From Stenotrophomonas sepilia (GTDB taxonomy: Bacteria; Pseudomonadota; Gammaproteobacteria; Xanthomonadales; Xanthomonadaceae), in contig NZ_LXXZ01000002.1 in assembly GCF_003244875.1 (NCBI RefSeq), forward strand, positions 1-64,000: a DNA stretch of 64,000 nucleotides, given 5' to 3'. Under the pieces are notes generated by a model. It had not been told where the DNA came from. It made no database searches and saw nothing but the letters and a program-made list of their open reading frames with translations. This document shows, one piece after another, positions 7,846 through 16,456 of the stretch; the first letter of the stretch is position 1; every line of letters starts with the position of its first letter. The position numbers were made by a program, and so were the translations under genes.

Positions 7846-8538
7846 ATGAAGACCCTTGGCCTGATCGGCGGCATGAGCTGGGAAAGCTCCGCGCAGTACT
7901 ACCGTCTCATCAACGAGGCGGTGCGGAACCGCCTCGGTGGCGCCCATTCGGCGCAACTGCTGCTGTGGTCGGTGGATTTCGCCGGCATCAAGCAGTTGCA
8001 GCACGACGGTCGGTGGGATGTGCTGGGCAACCACATGCTCGATGCTGCACGGCGACTGCAGGCCGGTGGCGCCGAGCTGCTGGTGATCTGCACCAACACC
8101 ATGCACACGCTGGCCGACCGGATCGAAGCCGAGTGCCGGTTGCCCCTGCTGCATATCGCCGACCCGACCGCCACGGCGATCCTGCAGGCCGGCATCCGCA
8201 AGGTGGGACTGCTCGGCACCGCCTTCACCATGGAGCAGGCGTTCTACCGCGACCGGCTGCAGGACCGCTTCGGGCTGCAGGTACTGGTTCCGGAGGCTGA
8301 TGATCGCCGCTGCGTGCACGACATCATCTACCAGGAGCTGATCGCCGGCGTGGTCAGCGAGCACTCGCGGCAGGTGTACGCCGGCGTGATCGCGCGGCTG
8401 GTCGCGCGCGGCGCCGAAGCGATCATCCTCGGCTGTACCGAGATCATGCTGCTGGTGCGCCCCGAAGACAGTGCGGTGCCGTTGTTCGACACCACCACCC
8501 TGCACGCGCTTGCGGCGGTGGACGCGGCGCTGGCCTGA
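7846..8538 (+). CDS. Aspartate/glutamate racemase family protein
   Basis: A 230-residue cofactor-free amino acid racemase of the Asp/Glu superfamily (YgeA-like). It begins KTLGLIGGMSWESSA and carries the two catalytic cysteines, C82 in ICTNTMH and C196 in GCTEI. Such enzymes invert alpha carbons of Asp, Glu or broad substrates; the substrate here is not shown by sequence. The ATG at 7846 has GGAG six bases upstream, better than the in-frame ATG at 7834. It diverges from arsR and converges with the next gene, 12 bases away. Confidence 0.92.
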   Translation: MKTLGLIGGMSWESSAQYYRLINEAVRNRLGGAHSAQLLLWSVDFAGIKQLQHDGRWDVLGNHMLDAARRLQAGGAELLVICTNTMHTLADRIEAECRLPLLHIADPTATAILQAGIRKVGLLGTAFTMEQAFYRDRLQDRFGLQVLVPEADDRRCVHDIIYQELIAGVVSEHSRQVYAGVIARLVARGAEAIILGCTEIMLLVRPEDSAVPLFDTTTLHALAAVDAALA

Positions 8539-8550
8539 CCGCGCGCAGCG

Positions 8551-8913
8551 TCAGCCTTCGCCCTGGACTTCCAGTGCGGTGATCAGCCAGTCGACCACGG
8601 CTTGCGAATCACACAGGAAGAAGATGGCATCGCCCGAACGCGCTTCGGTCAGCAGCCGATAGACGGTAATCGCCACCGCCGACTGGTTAGCGATGAACAC
8701 CTCCGGGCTGCGCGGCCCTTCGCTGTGGCCGGCCACGGCGTGCAACGCCTTGCGCGCAGCCACGGTGGCGGGCGGGTCTGCGCTGCGGGTCAGTTCCGGC
8801 CCGCGCAGGCCCCACGCAATGAACACATGCTTGCCCTTGAACGTGGTGTCCAGGACACGCACCTGCCCAGCCTCTGCGCCAGCCGAGCGATGAATGACGG
8901 TACTGCTGATCAA
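8551..8913 (-). CDS. Hypothetical protein of about 120 residues
   Basis: Unknown function. The readable core is RVLDTTFKGKHVFIAWGLRG, then an Ala-rich helix, SPEVFIANQSAVAITVYRLL and SGDAIFFLCDSQAVVDWLITALE. It is soluble, with no signal peptide. I propose a TTG start at 8913 because AGGGGG lies five bases upstream. The frame stays open to 9168, but that extra part is Arg/Cys-rich and unlikely to be coding. The start is uncertain; the C-terminal two thirds look real by composition. Confidence 0.55.
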   Translation of the reverse strand: MISSTVIHRSAGAEAGQVRVLDTTFKGKHVFIAWGLRGPELTRSADPPATVAARKALHAVAGHSEGPRSPEVFIANQSAVAITVYRLLTEARSGDAIFFLCDSQAVVDWLITALEVQGEG

Positions 8914-9188
8914 CGCAACCCCCTGTGGTCGTCGTGGTCCGCGCATCCTCCTCCGCAAGCCGGCTGCACGCCAGTGACGGCAGCCACAGGCTGCGCCGGC
9001 ATGCGTGGGAGACATGTAAGAAGGTGTAAGCCGATGCGATCGGATGTGCCGCGATGATAAGGGATGTAAGGCCCTGCATGGGCCGGTGCGCACTACTAAA
9101 TCCCCACTGAGCCAGCGCCGGAACGATCCGTTCCGACGGCCTCGAGCTGGTCCATTCTTGCGGCCCATTCCCCCTGCCGAGGCTCTCC

Positions 9189-9704
9189 ATGACCCATCGC
9201 CTGTTGCCGCCCATTGCCACCTCCGCCCTGGCCCTGCTGCTGGTGGCCACCACGGTGGCCGCCCAGGACTACGTCAGCGATCACATTCCGCCGCTGCGTT
9301 GCGAGTCGCAGTTCAACAAGACCCAGCAGTGCCCGATCGAAGGCCGCATGCGCATGGCCAGACAGCTGTCGGTCACCCGCTGCGTCGAGGACCAGAACTG
9401 GGGCCAGAGCCGCCGCATGCTCTGGGTCACCGAAGGCTGCCGCGCTGAGTTCGTGGCCGACGAACAGGGACGCGGCCGCTGGCCGGGGCGCGGCCGGGAC
9501 CGTGACCGGGATGACGACGGCGAGCGCCTGGTCTGCGAGTCCTACGAACAGAAGGACAAGGAATGCCGCATCCGGGTGCGCCATGGAGTGCGCTTGGTCA
9601 AGCAGAAGTCGGTGACGCCGTGCGTCGAGGACCGCAACTGGGGCTGGGACCGCCGCGGGGTGTGGGTCAGCGACGGCTGCCGTGCCGAGTTCCGCGTGTA
9701 TTGA
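9189..9704 (+). CDS. Secreted DUF3011 protein (second copy)
   Basis: A 171-residue exported protein: signal peptide to about residue 25 (ALALLLVATTVAAQ), then two DUF3011 repeats at about 35-85 and 114-171, each with paired cysteines and the C.ED.NWG..R...WV..GCRAEF core. An Arg/Asp-rich linker (RGRDRDRDDDGE) joins them, in contrast to the Gly/Trp linker of the copy at 3227. The role is unknown. It stands alone, with 20 to 120 bases of non-coding DNA on each side. Confidence 0.88.
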   Translation: MTHRLLPPIATSALALLLVATTVAAQDYVSDHIPPLRCESQFNKTQQCPIEGRMRMARQLSVTRCVEDQNWGQSRRMLWVTEGCRAEFVADEQGRGRWPGRGRDRDRDDDGERLVCESYEQKDKECRIRVRHGVRLVKQKSVTPCVEDRNWGWDRRGVWVSDGCRAEFRVY

Positions 9705-9790
9705 CTGCCGACCACACGCTGGCTGTGGCGGATACGCAGACACGGCCGACGTGATCGATGGACCGGGCGCATCCAGCCCAGGAGCCTTCG

Positions 9791-9929
9791 ATGACGCCAC
9801 CCGATCCTTCCTCGACGATGCTGCATATCCGCGAGGCGATGCTCGCCTCGGGTTCTCACCGGCAGCGACATCGTGCAGGGTTTGGACGAAGGCGATCCGG
9901 AGCTGATCTACCGCTTTGCCGACAGTTGA
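9791..9929 (+). pseudogene. Small ORF apparently split by a one-base frameshift
   Basis: AGGAG sits six bases before ATG 9791, and the frame begins MTPPDPSSTMLHIREAMLAS. At the GGG run 9850-9852 the coherent reading shifts: one base fewer would continue VLTGSDIVQGLDEGDPEL and then IYRFADS with a TGA at 9927-9929. The joined product would be about 45 residues. Without the shift the frame runs on for 350 more bases of low-quality sequence antisense to the next genes. The end overlaps the neighbouring minus-strand gene by 22 bases. It could be a decayed gene, a sequencing error in a G run, or chance. Confidence 0.35.
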
Positions 9930-10249
9930 TCGAGGTACACGGCCACCTTGGCGGCCAGCAGGTCCATCAACGCCGGATCCATGCAGCGATAGTCGTCGGG
10001 GATGTCCAGGCAGTGCACGCGCTTGTGTTCCAGCAGGCGCGCGTACGCGGCCTGCAGGCGATGCTGGTGCTTGGCCTCCATCACGAAGATGACATCGGCC
10101 CAGCGGATATCCGCCGGGCCGATGGGGCGTCGTGCGTGCGGGCTGGTGCCGGCCGACAGCGCGTTGAAGCCGGGCCGCCGTCGCCACATGGCTTCGGCGG
10201 TCGGGCTCCGCAGCTGGTTGCGGCTGCAGACGAACAGCAGGTTGATCAT
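9908..10249 (-). CDS. Low-molecular-weight protein tyrosine phosphatase-like protein
   Basis: A 113-residue protein that starts MINLLFVCSRNQLRSPTAE. C8 and R14 form the C(X)5R phosphate loop of LMW phosphotyrosine phosphatases. The later GPADIRWADVIFVME segment is shared with the predicted phosphatases of the COG4551 type, which are shorter than classical LMW-PTPs (about 150). The usual DP acid pair is represented, if at all, by LDIPDDYRCMDP. Substrate unknown. Its ATG overlaps the stop of the upstream gene by four bases (ATGA), so the two are co-translated. Confidence 0.85.
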   Translation of the reverse strand: MINLLFVCSRNQLRSPTAEAMWRRRPGFNALSAGTSPHARRPIGPADIRWADVIFVMEAKHQHRLQAAYARLLEHKRVHCLDIPDDYRCMDPALMDLLAAKVAVYLDQLSAKR

Positions 10250-10446
10250 TCCTGTTCCTGCAGTTGGCGGGCGCTGAGGACCGGATAGGTGAAACCCAGC
10301 TGGCGTGCACGCGCGAGCTTGGCATCCCGCGTATACAGCAGCTTCCAGTTCTTCTCGGGCTTGTAGCGGTAGGCCGTCGTGGCGCGGTCGCCACCACGGT
10401 TGCGGGCTTGGCTGCGACGCCAGGCACGGTTTCTTGCAGATTCCAT
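10246..10446 (-). CDS. Hypothetical 66-residue basic protein
   Basis: Unknown function. The N-terminal half is very basic (RNRAWRRSQARNRGG), followed by YRYKPEKNWKLLYTRDAKLARARQLGF and an acidic QEQE end. It overlaps the phosphatase-like gene by four bases and is its upstream partner. The ribosome site is weak (GAGAA about eight bases before ATG), so the start is uncertain, but the coupling supports a real gene. Confidence 0.6.
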   Translation of the reverse strand: MESARNRAWRRSQARNRGGDRATTAYRYKPEKNWKLLYTRDAKLARARQLGFTYPVLSARQLQEQE

Positions 10447-10518
10447 GATGTGTTCTCGTGAGTACCGGGTTCAGCAGCCGCGGTAGTACGAGTGGCGCGC
10501 AGCATACACCGCACGCAC

Positions 10519-10548
10519 AAAAAAGCCCACGCATCGCTGCGCGGGCTT
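10519..10548 (-). terminator. Rho-independent terminator of tRNA-Pro
   Basis: AAGCCCACGCA (10523-10533) pairs with TGCGCGGGCTT (10538-10548) around TCGC with one mismatch, and on the minus strand it is followed by a run of six T. It lies 15 bases past the tRNA 3' end. Confidence 0.85.
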
Positions 10549-10563
10549 CCTGATTCATCACAG

Positions 10564-10640
10564 TGGTCGGGACGGCCGGATTCGAACCGACGACCCTCTG
10601 CCCCCCAGGCAGATGCGCTACCAGGCTGCGCTACGCCCCG
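10564..10640 (-). tRNA. tRNA-Pro(GGG)
   Basis: A 77-nucleotide cloverleaf with encoded CCA. The acceptor stem CGGGGCG pairs with CGTCCCG with one G-T pair. The anticodon stem TCTGC/GCAGA encloses loop CTGGGGG, giving anticodon GGG, and the T loop is GGTTCGAATCC. It follows the merR gene, the same neighbour order as in Pseudomonas and other Xanthomonadaceae. Confidence 0.97.
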
Positions 10641-10680
10641 ACTGATGCTGCGATGTGCCCGCCAGTGCGGCGGGCCGTGA

Positions 10681-10686
10681 AGTATA
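10681..10686 (-). promoter_or_regulatory. Possible -10 box for tRNA-Pro
   Basis: TATACT on the minus strand, about 40 bases before the tRNA 5' end, between merR and the tRNA. The -35 region at the right distance is poor, so this is a weak call. Confidence 0.35.
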
Positions 10687-10708
10687 GCGGATTACGATGG
10701 AAATGGGA

Positions 10709-11065
10709 TCAGCGGCGCAGCAACTGCAGCACTTCTTCCAGTTCCATGCGCACCTGCTTGATGATCTGGTTGCTCAGCGCCGATTCCTCGCGGGCATCGG
10801 GACCCTCCAGGCGCAGGCGTGCACCGCCGATGGTGTAGCCCTGTTCGTACAGCAGGCTGCGGATCTGCCGCACCATCAGCACGTCATGGCGCTGGTAGTA
10901 GCGGCGGTTGCCTCGGCGCTTGGCCGGCTCAAGGCTGGGAAACTCGGTTTCCCAGTAGCGCAGGACGTGCGGCTTGACGTCGCACAGCTCGCTGACTTCA
11001 CCGATGGTGAAGTAGCGCTTGGCCGGAATCGGCGGTAGTTCGCGATTACTGCCCGGATCCAGCAT
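10709..11065 (-). CDS. MerR-family transcriptional regulator
   Basis: A 118-residue protein with an N-terminal Mer[24 protein letters not shown] at about residues 17-36, then [22 protein letters not shown] dimer helix follows, but no metal-binding cysteine loop is present. It overlaps the 3' end of ihfA by 20 bases, so it is translationally coupled. A MerR gene in this place after ihfA is conserved in pseudomonads and Xanthomonadaceae. What it senses is unknown. Confidence 0.92.
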   Translation of the reverse strand: MLDPGSNRELPPIPAKRYFTIGEVSELCDVKPHVLRYWETEFPSLEPAKRRGNRRYYQRHDVLMVRQIRSLLYEQGYTIGGARLRLEGPDAREESALSNQIIKQVRMELEEVLQLLRR

Positions 11066-11345
11066 AAGCTTCCACCCTCTCCTTGAGCTTCTGGCCCGGA
11101 CGGAAGGTAACCACCGTACGGGCGGAAATCGGAATTTCCTCGCCGGTCTTGGGGTTGCGACCCGGGCGCTGGTTCTTGCGCCGCAGATCGAAATTACCGA
11201 AACCCGACAGCTTCACCTGACGTCCCTGTTCCAATGCTTCACGCAGCACATCGAAAAACGCGTCGACGAATTCCTTGGCTTCCCGCTTGTTCAGACCGAC
11301 TTCGTCGAACAGCTTTTCCGCCATCTCCGCCTTGGTCAATGCCAT
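11046..11345 (-). CDS. ihfA: Integration host factor alpha subunit
   Basis: A 99-residue DNA-bending protein of the HU/IHF family: [25 protein letters not shown] is the alpha-subunit N-terminus, and [12 protein letters not shown] is the beta arm whose proline intercalates in DNA. With IhfB it bends specific sites for recombination, replication and sigma54 promoters. It lies 27 bases after pheT on the same strand, as in E. coli and relatives, and its end overlaps merR. Confidence 0.97.
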   Translation of the reverse strand: MALTKAEMAEKLFDEVGLNKREAKEFVDAFFDVLREALEQGRQVKLSGFGNFDLRRKNQRPGRNPKTGEEIPISARTVVTFRPGQKLKERVEAYAGSGQ

Positions 11346-11372
11346 TGCCTGCTACCCCCGAGTGCTGCCCGC

Positions 11373-13754
11373 TCAGCCGCGGATCCGGGCGTGGTGTTCA
11401 CGCTCGATGGCAGCGACCGCCTCGGCCACCACCGCATCCACGTCGCGGTCCGTCAGAGTGCGCGACTTGTCCTGCAAAATCAAGCCCATAGCGAGACTCT
11501 TGAACCCCGGCTCGACGCCCTGGCCAACATAGCGGTCGAACAGGTTCAGGTCGCGCAGCAGCGGGCCGGCGGCCTGGCGGACGGTCGCGGCCAGATCGGC
11601 CCAGGCCACCTGTTCAGGCACCAGGAACGCCAGGTCGCGACGCACCGCCGGGAAGCGCGACAGCTCGCCGGCACGGGGCAGGCGACGGGCGGTCAGCGGT
11701 TCCAGATCCAGCTCGAAGGCGTAGACATCGGCCTCGATATCCATCGCCTTGGCCAGGCGCGGGTGGATCTGGCCGATCCAGCCGATCGCCACGCCATCGC
11801 GGAACACCTCGGCCGACCGCGCCGGGTGGCCGTAGGCACGGGACGACGGGCGGAACTCCAGTACCGCACCACTGGCAGCCGCCAGCGATTCCAGGTCGCC
11901 CTTCAGGTCATGGAAGTCGACCTTGCGAGTCGGCAGGCCCCACTGCACCGCCTGCGCCTCACCGCAGACAGCTGCCGCCACGCGCGGCGTTTCCAGCGGT
12001 GCCGGTTGGCCATCTCCGGCCTGCTCGGCGAACACGCGGCCGAGCTCGAACAGGCGCACGCGGCCGAGCTGGCGGGCGGCGTTGCGGCCCAGCGTGGCGA
12101 CCAGGCCCGGCAGCAGCGACGGGCGCATCACCGCCAGTTCGGCCGACAGCGGGTTGGCCAGCGGCACCAGGGCGTCGCGCAGCTGCCACTGGGCCAGCAG
12201 TGCGTCGTCGACGAAGGCGAAATTGACGGTTTCCTGCAGGTCGCGGGCGATCAGCTGGCGACGCACGCTCAGCGCGTCCAACTGGGTCTCGCTCGGCATC
12301 GCCACGCGCGAGGCACCGCCCGGCAGCGTGGTCGGGATCTGCTCGTAACCGTGGATGCGGGCCAGCTCTTCGATCAGGTCTTCTTCAATGGCGATGTCGA
12401 AGCGGCGGCTCGGCGCGACCACCTGCCAGCCGTCGGCAGCAGCAACCACGACCATGCCCAGCGCGCGCAGGATGCGCTCGACTTCCGCATCGTCGATGGT
12501 GATGCCGAGCACGCGGGTGATGCGGGCGCGGCGCAGCACGATGGTTGCCGGCTGCGGCAGATCGGCTTCACGCACGGCCTCGGTGACCGGCGCCGGGGTA
12601 CCGCCGGCCAGGTCCAGCACCAGGCGGGTGGCGTATTCGATGGCGGTGCGCGGCAGTGCCGGATCTACGCCACGCTCGAAGCGGTGGCCGGCATCGGTGT
12701 GCAGGCCCAGCTTGCGGCCACGGCCCATGATTGCAGCCGGCGCGAAGTGCGCGGCTTCCAGGAACACGGCAGTCGTCGCGTCGGTGACGCGGGTGTCGAA
12801 GCCGCCCATCAGGCCGGCCAAGCCGATCGCACGATCGGCGTCGGTGACCACCAGGAAGCTCTCGTCCAGCGCGGCATCGCGGCCGTCCAGCAGCTTCAGC
12901 GTCTCGCCCGCGCGCGAACGGCGCACGGCAATGCTGCCCTGCAGGGTGCCGAGGTCGTAGGCATGCATCGGCTGGCCCAGCTCCAGCATCACGTACTGGG
13001 TGATGTCGACCAGCAGCGAGACCGGACGCACGCCACTGCGGCGCAGGCGCTCGGCCATCCACAACGGGGTTTTGGCGGCGGCGTTGACGCCTTCGATGAC
13101 GCGGCCCAGGTAACGCGGCGCTTCGGCGCCAGCGTCGAGCTGGATGCTCAGCTCACGGCTGCCGACCGCCGGAATGGCATCGGCGGCGAAGTCCAGCACT
13201 TCGCTGCGGGTGGCGGCGGCGACGTCGTAGGCGATGCCGCGCAAGCTGAAGCAGTCGGCGCGGTTTGGGGTCAGCTTGATCTCGATACTGGCGTCCGGCA
13301 GGCCCAGGTACTCGATCAGGGCCTGGCCGACCGGTGCGTCATCGGGCAGCTCCAGCAGGCCGGAGGCATCGTTGTCCAGGCCCAGCTCCTTGGCCGAGCA
13401 CAGCATGCCGTTGGACTCCACGCCGCGCAGCTTGGCCGGCTTGATCTTCAGCTCGCCGATCTGCGCACCCACCATGGCCAGCGGCGCGACCAGGCCCGGG
13501 CGCGCGTTCGGTGCGCCGCAGACGATCTGCAGCAGTTCGCCCTGCCCGGCGTCGACCTTGCACACCTGCAGGCGATCAGCTTCGGGATGGCGCACGGCCT
13601 CGACGATGCGCGCCACGACCACGTGATCGAGGCCTTCGCCCAGCGCGGTCACGTCTTCCACTTCCAGGCCGATGGCGGTCAGCACTGCACTCAGTTCATC
13701 GCGCGAGGCGCCGGTCGGGACATGGCTGCGCAGCCAGTTTTCGGAGAATTTCAT
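11373..13754 (-). CDS. pheT: Phenylalanine-tRNA ligase beta subunit
   Basis: A 793-residue beta chain of the alpha2beta2 PheRS. In order: an N-terminal segment MKFSENWLRSHV, an EMAP-like tRNA-binding domain at about 40-150 (VCGAPNARPGLVAP), B3/B4 editing domains that remove mischarged Tyr, a B5 DNA-binding-like domain, a catalytic-like core, and the C-terminal anticodon-binding FDX-ACB domain (SRFPAVRRDLAFLVPEQ). The ATG at 13754 is chosen because it matches the family N-terminus; the nine residues before it in frame do not. It follows pheS after an 87-base gap that holds a REP hairpin. Confidence 0.97.
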   Translation of the reverse strand: MKFSENWLRSHVPTGASRDELSAVLTAIGLEVEDVTALGEGLDHVVVARIVEAVRHPEADRLQVCKVDAGQGELLQIVCGAPNARPGLVAPLAMVGAQIGELKIKPAKLRGVESNGMLCSAKELGLDNDASGLLELPDDAPVGQALIEYLGLPDASIEIKLTPNRADCFSLRGIAYDVAAATRSEVLDFAADAIPAVGSRELSIQLDAGAEAPRYLGRVIEGVNAAAKTPLWMAERLRRSGVRPVSLLVDITQYVMLELGQPMHAYDLGTLQGSIAVRRSRAGETLKLLDGRDAALDESFLVVTDADRAIGLAGLMGGFDTRVTDATTAVFLEAAHFAPAAIMGRGRKLGLHTDAGHRFERGVDPALPRTAIEYATRLVLDLAGGTPAPVTEAVREADLPQPATIVLRRARITRVLGITIDDAEVERILRALGMVVVAAADGWQVVAPSRRFDIAIEEDLIEELARIHGYEQIPTTLPGGASRVAMPSETQLDALSVRRQLIARDLQETVNFAFVDDALLAQWQLRDALVPLANPLSAELAVMRPSLLPGLVATLGRNAARQLGRVRLFELGRVFAEQAGDGQPAPLETPRVAAAVCGEAQAVQWGLPTRKVDFHDLKGDLESLAAASGAVLEFRPSSRAYGHPARSAEVFRDGVAIGWIGQIHPRLAKAMDIEADVYAFELDLEPLTARRLPRAGELSRFPAVRRDLAFLVPEQVAWADLAATVRQAAGPLLRDLNLFDRYVGQGVEPGFKSLAMGLILQDKSRTLTDRDVDAVVAEAVAAIEREHHARIRG

Positions 13755-13807
13755 GGTGTCACCCTGGTGGGCCCGGCGCATGCGCCTGGGCCTGCAAATT
13801 TAGGAGC

Positions 13808-13829
13808 AGCCGAGCATGGCTCGGCTCTA
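13808..13829. repeat. SMAG/REP hairpin in the pheS-pheT gap
   Basis: AGCCGAG pairs with CTCGGCT around a CATGG centre, followed by CTAC (GTAG on the minus strand). It is the same core as the repeat at 26045-26067. It lies inside the pheST operon between the two genes. Confidence 0.75.
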
Positions 13830-13841
13830 CGTGGCTGCGGC

Positions 13842-15011
<1,170 letters not shown>

Positions 15012-15030
15012 TTACGGCATCGGGAAGGAC

Positions 15031-15390
15031 TTATGCCGCCAGCGCGCCCTTGGCCTTTTCGGCCAGCGCGGCAAAACCGGCTGCGTCGTGCACGGCGATA
15101 TCAGCCAGGACCTTGCGATCCAGGGTGATGCCAGCCTTCAGCAGGCCGTTCATGAAGCGGCTGTAGCTCAGGCCGTTGATGCGGGCAGCCGCATTGATAC
15201 GGGTGATCCACAGCGAACGGAAGTTGCGCTTCTTCTGCTTACGGCCGATGTAGGCGTACTGCTGTGCCTTGATGACCGCCTGCTTGGCGACGCGGAAGAC
15301 CTTGCGACGGGCGTTGTAATAGCCCTTGGCGAGATCCAGAATCTTCTTGTGGCGGCGACGCGCCTGTACGCCACGCTTAACTCGTGCCAT
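15031..15390 (-). CDS. rplT: 50S ribosomal protein L20
   Basis: A 119-residue ribosomal protein that binds 23S rRNA early in assembly. The basic N-terminal helix [25 protein letters not shown] and the C-terminal globular part [21 protein letters not shown] are typical. L20 also represses rpmI-rplT translation in other bacteria. It follows rpmI after 11 bases. Confidence 0.98.
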   Translation of the reverse strand: MARVKRGVQARRRHKKILDLAKGYYNARRKVFRVAKQAVIKAQQYAYIGRKQKKRNFRSLWITRINAAARINGLSYSRFMNGLLKAGITLDRKVLADIAVHDAAGFAALAEKAKGALAA

Positions 15391-15401
15391 TTTTCAGTTC
15401 C

Positions 15402-15599
15402 TCAGAGGTAAGGGAGCATGCGGTCCAGACGGCCTGCGTCTTCTGCACGGACATGGCCCGTCTGACGCAGATTACGCTTACGCTTGGTCGCTTTCTTCGT
15501 GAGGATGTGGCTACGGTTGGCGTGGCCGCACTTGTACTTGCCCGAGGCGGTCTTGCGGAAACGCTTGGCCGCTGCCCGGTTGGTCTTGATCTTGGGCAT
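15402..15599 (-). CDS. rpmI: 50S ribosomal protein L35
   Basis: A 65-residue protein with the invariant [20 protein letters not shown] start and [15 protein letters not shown] core. It sits between infC and rplT in the usual order. The reading frame is open far upstream, but the family start is unambiguous. Confidence 0.98.
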   Translation of the reverse strand: MPKIKTNRAAAKRFRKTASGKYKCGHANRSHILTKKATKRKRNLRQTGHVRAEDAGRLDRMLPYL

Positions 15600-15865
15600 T
15601 GCAATGTCCTTGATGGGATATGACCCTGGTTTCTGACTGATCTGGCGGCGGCCTGGGCCGCTCTTTCCGTCCTGCCATGATCGGCGTACGACCCGTCCTG
15701 GGTGGGTCGAGCCGGGCATGATACAGGCAAAACCGCCCTGCCACCAGCCCCTGCAACCCTTTCGCCGGCACTTCACCGGCCTCCTGCAAAAGCAAAGGGA
15801 CGCCAGCGGCGCCCCTTTACTCTGAACCATTCAGCCAGGCGCCCCGCAAGGCGGCCCGTCATGCC
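15600..15865 (-). other. Leader region of rpmI-rplT
   Basis: A 266-base non-coding stretch between infC and rpmI. It holds the terminator at 15787-15818 and then about 190 bases of leader. In other gammaproteobacteria L20 binds a structured leader here to repress its own operon; no such pseudoknot was resolved by eye, so this is expectation only. Confidence 0.4.
15787..15818 (-). terminator. Terminator candidate after infC
   Basis: AAAGGGACGCC (15794-15804) pairs with GGCGCCCCTTT (15808-15818) around AGC with one mismatch. On the minus strand GCTTTTGC follows, a short T run, so termination is likely partial and would allow readthrough into rpmI. Confidence 0.55.
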
Positions 15866-16393
15866 TCAGGTCTTCTTCTTCGGCGCGATCATCATGACCA
15901 TCTGACGCCCTTCCAGGCGCGGACGGGATTCGATGACGATGTCCTCGCCCAGATCGGCCTCGATCCGGTTGGCCATTTCACGTCCCAGTTCCTGGTGGCT
16001 CATTTCACGGCCACGGAAGCGGATGTTGACCTTGATCTTGTCGCCTTCTTCAAGGAACCCGCGCATCTTGCGCAGCTTGATCTGGTAGTCGCCCTCGTCC
16101 GTGACCGGACGGAACTTCACTTCCTTGATCTCGACCTGCTTGGTCTTCTTCTTGGCCTCGCTGGCCTTCTTCTGCGCTTCGAACTTGAACTTGCCGAAGT
16201 CCATGATCTTGCAGACCGGCGGATCGGCCTGCGGCTGGATCTCGACCAGGTCCAGGCCTTCATCTTCGGCCATGGACAGCGCTTCGTCGCGCGACAACAC
16301 GCCGATCATTTCTCCGTCACTGCCGATCACGCGGACGCGCGGCACACGGATTTCCTGATTCTTGCGGTTCTGTTTGTTGTCAGGGGTGCTGAT
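15866..16393 (-). CDS. infC: Translation initiation factor IF-3
   Basis: A 175-residue factor that binds the 30S subunit and proofreads start-codon choice. The N-domain ([23 protein letters not shown] to about 75), a Lys-rich linker helix and the C-domain with [24 protein letters not shown] are all present. No ATG occurs in frame before residue 30. I start it at ATC 16391-16393, with GGGAG eight bases upstream; the only alternative, TTG at 16406-16408, overlaps that ribosome site. IF-3 genes normally use rare codons such as ATT, and the factor represses its own mRNA because it discriminates against them. Confidence 0.93.
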   Translation of the reverse strand: MSTPDNKQNRKNQEIRVPRVRVIGSDGEMIGVLSRDEALSMAEDEGLDLVEIQPQADPPVCKIMDFGKFKFEAQKKASEAKKKTKQVEIKEVKFRPVTDEGDYQIKLRKMRGFLEEGDKIKVNIRFRGREMSHQELGREMANRIEADLGEDIVIESRPRLEGRQMVMMIAPKKKT

Positions 16394-16420
16394 ATTACGT
16401 TCTCCCAAGGGTATCGAACC

Positions 16421-16446
16421 GGTCCGGGTGCCTGTGCGCCCGGACC
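16421..16446. promoter_or_regulatory. Hairpin in the thrS-infC gap
   Basis: GGTCCGGG pairs with CCCGGACC, extended to ten pairs by inner TG/CG, around a 6-base loop. It lies 28 bases before the infC start on the minus strand and has no T run, so it is more likely an mRNA stability or translation-control element than a terminator. Confidence 0.45.
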
Positions 16447-16456
16447 GGACCTTTGC

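Noticed and set aside
9758..10288. A 176-codon plus-strand frame from 9758
   Set aside because: Beyond the frameshift point it is antisense to the phosphatase-like gene and carries no domain; the broken 45-residue reading is more coherent.
16406..16408. TTG as the infC start
   Set aside because: The ribosome site GGGAG lies within the first codons of that frame, so ATC downstream fits better.
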